From Physocladia obscura (Eukaryota; Chytridiomycota; Chytridiomycetes; Chytridiales; Chytriomycetaceae), in contig JADGJH010000215.1 in assembly GCA_027596945.1 (NCBI GenBank), forward strand, positions 1-24,092: a stretch of 24,092 nt of DNA. The letters are read 5' to 3'. Made by a program: the position numbers and the translations under genes. Shown here piece by piece: positions 20,047 to 24,092 of the stretch. Numbering within the stretch: position 1 is the first letter of the stretch; each line of letters opens with the position of its first letter. The notes under the pieces are model-generated. The model saw only the letters and a list, made by a program, of their open reading frames with translations, was not told the origin of the DNA and made no database searches.

Positions 20047-21040
20047 TTTTTAAATCATTATTTCCGACATTGTCATGATTTGGAACAAAGCATTTTTTTG
20101 GGCTTGTACTAAGAGGCTTGAAACGGGATATTTTTTGTTTGCAACAGTGGCGCATAACCCAAGAATTTGTTTTCAGTTTCAAGCGTTCACAATCAGCAGT
20201 TGCTTGTCAAAGTTCGACCACCTTATTAAATTTCGTATAAACGACTGCAGAATTACGATGGCCACAATTTCTACTTATCTTTCTGTTATTATCAGTTTGT
20301 ACTCATTCGAATTACAAAATTTCTAAAACTTTTCTATGCAAAATAAAGTGCCATTCGCATTTCTCTGTTTTAGTTGAGAAGCTATATATTAAATTGACCG
20401 ATTTAGTCACTGAAAGACTGAAACTAACACTAAATCTATGTTTTCTTCAAATTTAATTCTTCTTTGCACATTTTCATTCAAAAATCTTCCCAGCTATTTT
20501 TCATGTTTTTCGTTTTTTTTTTTTGATTTTTTTTTTTGATTAAACAGTGACATAAAAATTGTCAAAAATTTGAAAATTTTCGATTTGATAAAGTTAAAAC
20601 TGTCTCGGCAATTACTGAAAAATAATAAAATTTTGTTTCCAAAAGCGTTTAAAAATTAGGTTACTACATCAGATATATTCTTGGAGTCTCTTTTTCGACC
20701 ACGAAATTTTTAACATGGTGGATTAATACTTCAAGTTGTGCAAAGAAGATTCGGTTTTTTATCTATTTTTCGTTGTACCTTGATGGAAATGGTATTGCTT
20801 AAGGTCATTTTTTATCGTTAATAAAATCATCTAATTGCGTCACCATATAGAATGACAAATTTTGGGTCATCTCTTCAAGTTGAGTAACCTTGGTGAAATA
20901 AATATTGACTCGAAGACTCAATAATTCGGACATGAATTGTTCAATCTCCGAATAAAATTTGTCCAGATAATTGTCGACGTTATAAATTTAAACGAACAAA
21001 ACGAAAAATAAAAAGAAATTATACAGTCAATTGACGGACA
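20047..21040. other. Intergenic spacer between the two OPT copies
   Basis: AT-rich with ordinary CpG. The first ~90 bases resemble the 5' flank of the intact OPT gene (ttttttgggcttgt near 20094; ttttttgatgggcttgt near 23755), so the duplication included some upstream sequence. Long T runs lie near 20513-20540. No convincing gene in either strand. Confidence 0.5.
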
Positions 21041-21046
21041 TTTATT
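21041..21046 (-). terminator. Polyadenylation signal AATAAA of the intact OPT gene
   Basis: Minus-strand AATAAA about 62 bases after the TAG stop at 21110-21108. Confidence 0.6.
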
Positions 21047-21107
21047 GTGCACTTCCAAACCCAAAAAAGGAAAATAACACAAATAATTTCCTTTCAGAAG
21101 AAAAACT

Positions 21108-23689
21108 CTAAGCAGATTCAACACAAGAAATTCCAGTACTAGTCACATTCGATCCATTCTCAAGATAATACTCACATCCAAAATCAAGGTATCCCAAATC
21201 TGGCCAGCAGTAATAATCAATTTCAGTGATCGGGTTGAAGACATTATAGTTTGTGAACGAAATCCCGTAAATTCCCAATATACTGATAATCAAGATAGTA
21301 ATCCCAGAAGATGCATCGAACGCAGTACCAATAACGTAGTTGTATTTTTGGTAGAATTCACGGTGGTTGTCGAAAATGTAGACTTGCGCGATATATGCGA
21401 CAGTCATTTGGATAACAATTCCGTTCTGGTATCCACCGGCTCCGTAGATGTAGTAAATAAGGGCGAAGTTGAGCCAATGCCAGTACTTGCTTTTAATAAT
21501 GTACTTGTTTCCGAGCCATGGCAAAAACGGGGAAAGCGCTCCAACCAAGAAACACCAAAGGAGATTTTGGTACACGGACCCGATACCAAAGAATCGTTGG
21601 GGACCAATGGCACCCCAAATACCACCGGCATTATAAAAAGTCAAATAGCCAATGTATTGCCAGTCGTCAGTTCCAAGTAGGTCTCCAGCATTGTACATCA
21701 AGTAGTAAGCAACAACAACAGAAATGATAGCGTTGAGGAAAGTTCCCCAGAATTGGGAGAAAACCAAGGCATATGGCGCAATGTGAAGGTATTGGCCCAA
21801 TTTCAAATCTTGCACAAGCCACAAAGCCTGCAGCAAGTTGTTGGTTCCCCAAGACTTGAAAGCCATGACAGCGACAGTCTGGCCCGGAAGCATCAATCCG
21901 ATAAGGAACTCAGTCAAAACATTCAATCCCAACCCGAAGCCAGAAATCGCTTGAATGACACCAAATGGCAAAATAAAGATTGCGCACAGGAATAAGTTGA
22001 AGAAGATCGCCCACCAAGGCATGTTAAATGGAGTCCACACTGAAACGGCAATAGCAAGAATAACAGTCACACCGAGGAACACCAAATACGCCCAATCTGG
22101 AACATCAGGATACGCCTCCTGAAGTTTAACATGAGGATCTTGGGAGTCAACTTCGTCACGGATTTGTCTGAAGGCATTCAAAGTCTGACGATAAATGTCT
22201 GGGCCGTACCATAACAGAACGTGAGAAATAGAGGCAGTGATAGTTAGGAATTCAGCACCGTAAGTCAACGCAAAGAAAACAGTCAAGTGAACCGGAGCAA
22301 CGTCGTTGTATGCCGTAAGATTTAGATTGTAGTTGTCAGAAGCATTGTAGAAGAATGAAGCCACAACGTGTTGACCATAATAGTGAGTGGTCGAGTTTGG
22401 GTTTCCATTGTAGAGTCTGACGGTATTGACAACGGGGTTGACACCGTCGTAAGTAATTTGGCGAGTGACACCCCATGCTGCAGAAAAACATTGAAGTAGA
22501 GGACGTTAGTATTTGAAAAAGAAAAAAAGAAACAGGAAAGCAGAAATTTACTTACTGTCGCTATTCCACAAAATGGGAACCACAATCCACTGGAGGACAA
22601 CAGTTCCAAAGGCATTGACAGCGTTAGCCCAGAATGGATACAGCATGTTTCCAGAACCAATATAAGCCCAGTCAAAAGTAGTCGCCGCAACTCCAACACC
22701 GGTTGTAGCCGATGCAGCAATAGCATTGAAAGTTGTCATGACATTAGCTTTATTGGGAGTTCCGTTCGAATTAATACCGTATCCTCCAAACAAGCAAAGC
22801 GTGGATACAACTTGAATAGCAGGCATGAAGTACTCTGGAATCCATGTGTAAATAAACATGAACGCAAATGCATACCAGAAAGCCTGGAAACGCGAAGTCT
22901 TGAATCGGTTTCCAGCGATAGCACCAGTTTCAACTTTGTGGAAAGATGTCAACAGCGCAAGAAGACCCAAGTTTCCTGGCCACCACATGGCAGTTGGTTT
23001 GACCAAGAAACGACGGACAAGACCTGACAAGCCGTATCCAAGGAATTGTGTCACGATACAGAAAGCAATTGAATCGAACGTGGTTATATTAGTGTTATTC
23101 ATCATTTGCGGGAAGACTTGAGCAATAACGTTATCACTGAGCAAAAAATTATTACAGTCATTTTAATTGAAAAAGAAAGAAAAAATTATAATGGTGGTTT
23201 AGAGGGTACTTACAGTCCGTAAGGAGTTCCGGCACCGCAAGAAGCAAGAATGTAAATAATAGTGTGCTCCTTCACGTTGAATGGACCAGGGTTGAGAATG
23301 CCGCCTTTGGGTAAAACAGCGTGCCAAAAGAGTCCAATCGGATACGACAAGATCAAAGCTACATTCGCACCAATACCAAAAGCGTTTGTACGAAACGACA
23401 GCAGAGTGTTGACGACTGACAAGAAAATACACCACAAAGTTCCGATTGTGATGGCGCGCACTGTGAAAGTCGGAGTTGATGGGTCGTCTGTCTGAGGAAC
23501 GATAAAGTCACTGTTTTTTGTTGTAGATACCGATCACATGTTAGGACTTGACTGATAAGAGAAAATGATGGAAAAAACTCACAGACGCTCGCGAACGTCA
23601 TTAACGTCCTGGATTTCGGTATCGTCAAGTTCGGCTTCTAAAACAACCTTATCAATGTCCTTTTCAACCACTTTCTCCTCTTGGCTCAT
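21108..23689 (-). CDS. OPT-family proton-coupled oligopeptide transporter, four exons
   Basis: Spliced model: 23689-23583, 23510-23214, 23136-22556, 22477-21108; introns of 72, 77 and 78 bp with GTGAGT or GTAAGT donors and CAG acceptors. Phases 2, 2 and 1 agree, giving 784 aa, a normal length for the family. Residues 1-36 are an acidic cytosolic tail (DDTEIQDVND). The rest is a many-pass membrane protein. Family marks: the NPGPFNVKEH motif at 109-118, HVKLQEAYPDVPDWAY near 444-459, and GLMLPGQTVAVMAFK near 522-536 followed by DLKLGQYLHIAPY. OPT proteins import small peptides (some carry glutathione or metal chelates) with protons across the plasma membrane. The usual KIPPR after KLGHYM is replaced by HIAPY. 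The substrate cannot be read from sequence. A decayed duplicate lies directly downstream in the same orientation. Confidence 0.93.
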
Positions 23690-23740
23690 TTGGGTGGCGT
23701 TTGTTCCTCTTTTTTTTTTTTTTCTTCGAGTGATTTCTCG

Positions 23741-23747
23741 TTTTATA
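23741..23747 (-). promoter_or_regulatory. Possible TATA box (TATAAAA) of the OPT gene
   Basis: Minus-strand TATAAAA about 52-58 bases before the ATG, followed by an A-rich leader. I see no equivalent box at this distance upstream of the pseudogene copy. Position would leave a short 5' leader, so this is tentative. Confidence 0.35.
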
Positions 23748-24092
23748 ATTGGAATTTTTTGATGGGCTTGTCTGGGCTTGACCCAAAATCGGTCGACGAT
23801 TTTGCCACCTATGTATAGCGAGTCATTGTATGTTATATTGAGCAGAAATTGCCAAAGAATATCATTTATACGCCTTTGTGATCAAGTCTAACGCGCTGTG
23901 GAACTCTGTGATCTGGATAGTGGATCCTGCGTGTGCTCCAAGGGGCTTTCTTCAACATTGGACGACTTTCTACAGTTTATTACCAAATAAAATGCAAAAA
24001 AAACCAAGCGGTTTTATCGTTTTGGGTGTGAATCTCACTCTTTGTCATGACAGACAAGATTTTATCTTATTGCGCCATCACGGAATTTTTTT
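23748..24092. other. Upstream intergenic region of the OPT gene
   Basis: No open reading frame or recognisable gene reaches this edge. A duplicated word gggcttg occurs at about 23763 and 23774. Regulatory sites cannot be assigned by eye. Confidence 0.4.

Noticed and set aside
21348..21680. Plus-strand 110-codon frame opposite the OPT gene
   Set aside because: Antisense shadow of a conserved transporter exon.

Overview
The window looks like nuclear DNA of an AT-rich filamentous or zoosporic fungus, possibly a chytrid (phylum is inference). A secreted hydrolase carries a fungal-type CBM1. Genes are broken by short GT-AG introns (about 43-119 bp) with GTAWGT or GTGAGT donors, and AATAAA signals follow two of them. 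No bacterial signals, tRNA, rRNA or CRISPR array were seen.

Three intact genes are supported, all on the minus strand. (1) 4955-6590 is a three-exon secreted GH5 endo-beta-mannanase (500 aa) with an N-terminal CBM1 and a long threonine linker. (2) 12440-16610 is a five-exon gene (four introns, about 1310 aa) for an unrecognised Ser-rich protein with about 19 degenerate copies of a roughly 24-residue repeat. (3) 21108-23689 is a four-exon OPT-family oligopeptide transporter (784 aa).

Two dead genes sit beside them. 7144-7960 is a headless, frameshifted cinnamyl-type zinc alcohol dehydrogenase. About 17885-20046 is a decayed tandem copy of the OPT transporter with every ancestral intron donor altered.

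The rest (about 1-4750, 8350-12540, 16640-18000) is decayed, repeat-like DNA. It holds relics resembling a Tc1/mariner (DDE_3) transposase, a PIF/Harbinger-like transposase, a YSFDFAQ-type transposon protein, and a long unidentified multi-exon coding region. These stretches are almost without CpG: by eye there are 2 CpGs between about 8352 and 12540, and 3 between about 2056 and 4755. The genes and both pseudogenes have ordinary CpG. This points to a repeat-directed, methylation- or RIP-like mutation process, and is the most interesting property of the window.

Functionally, the mannanase (plant or algal mannan breakdown), the OPT transporter (peptide uptake) and the dead aromatic-alcohol dehydrogenase fit a saprotroph feeding on plant or algal debris. 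Nothing shows they are co-regulated.
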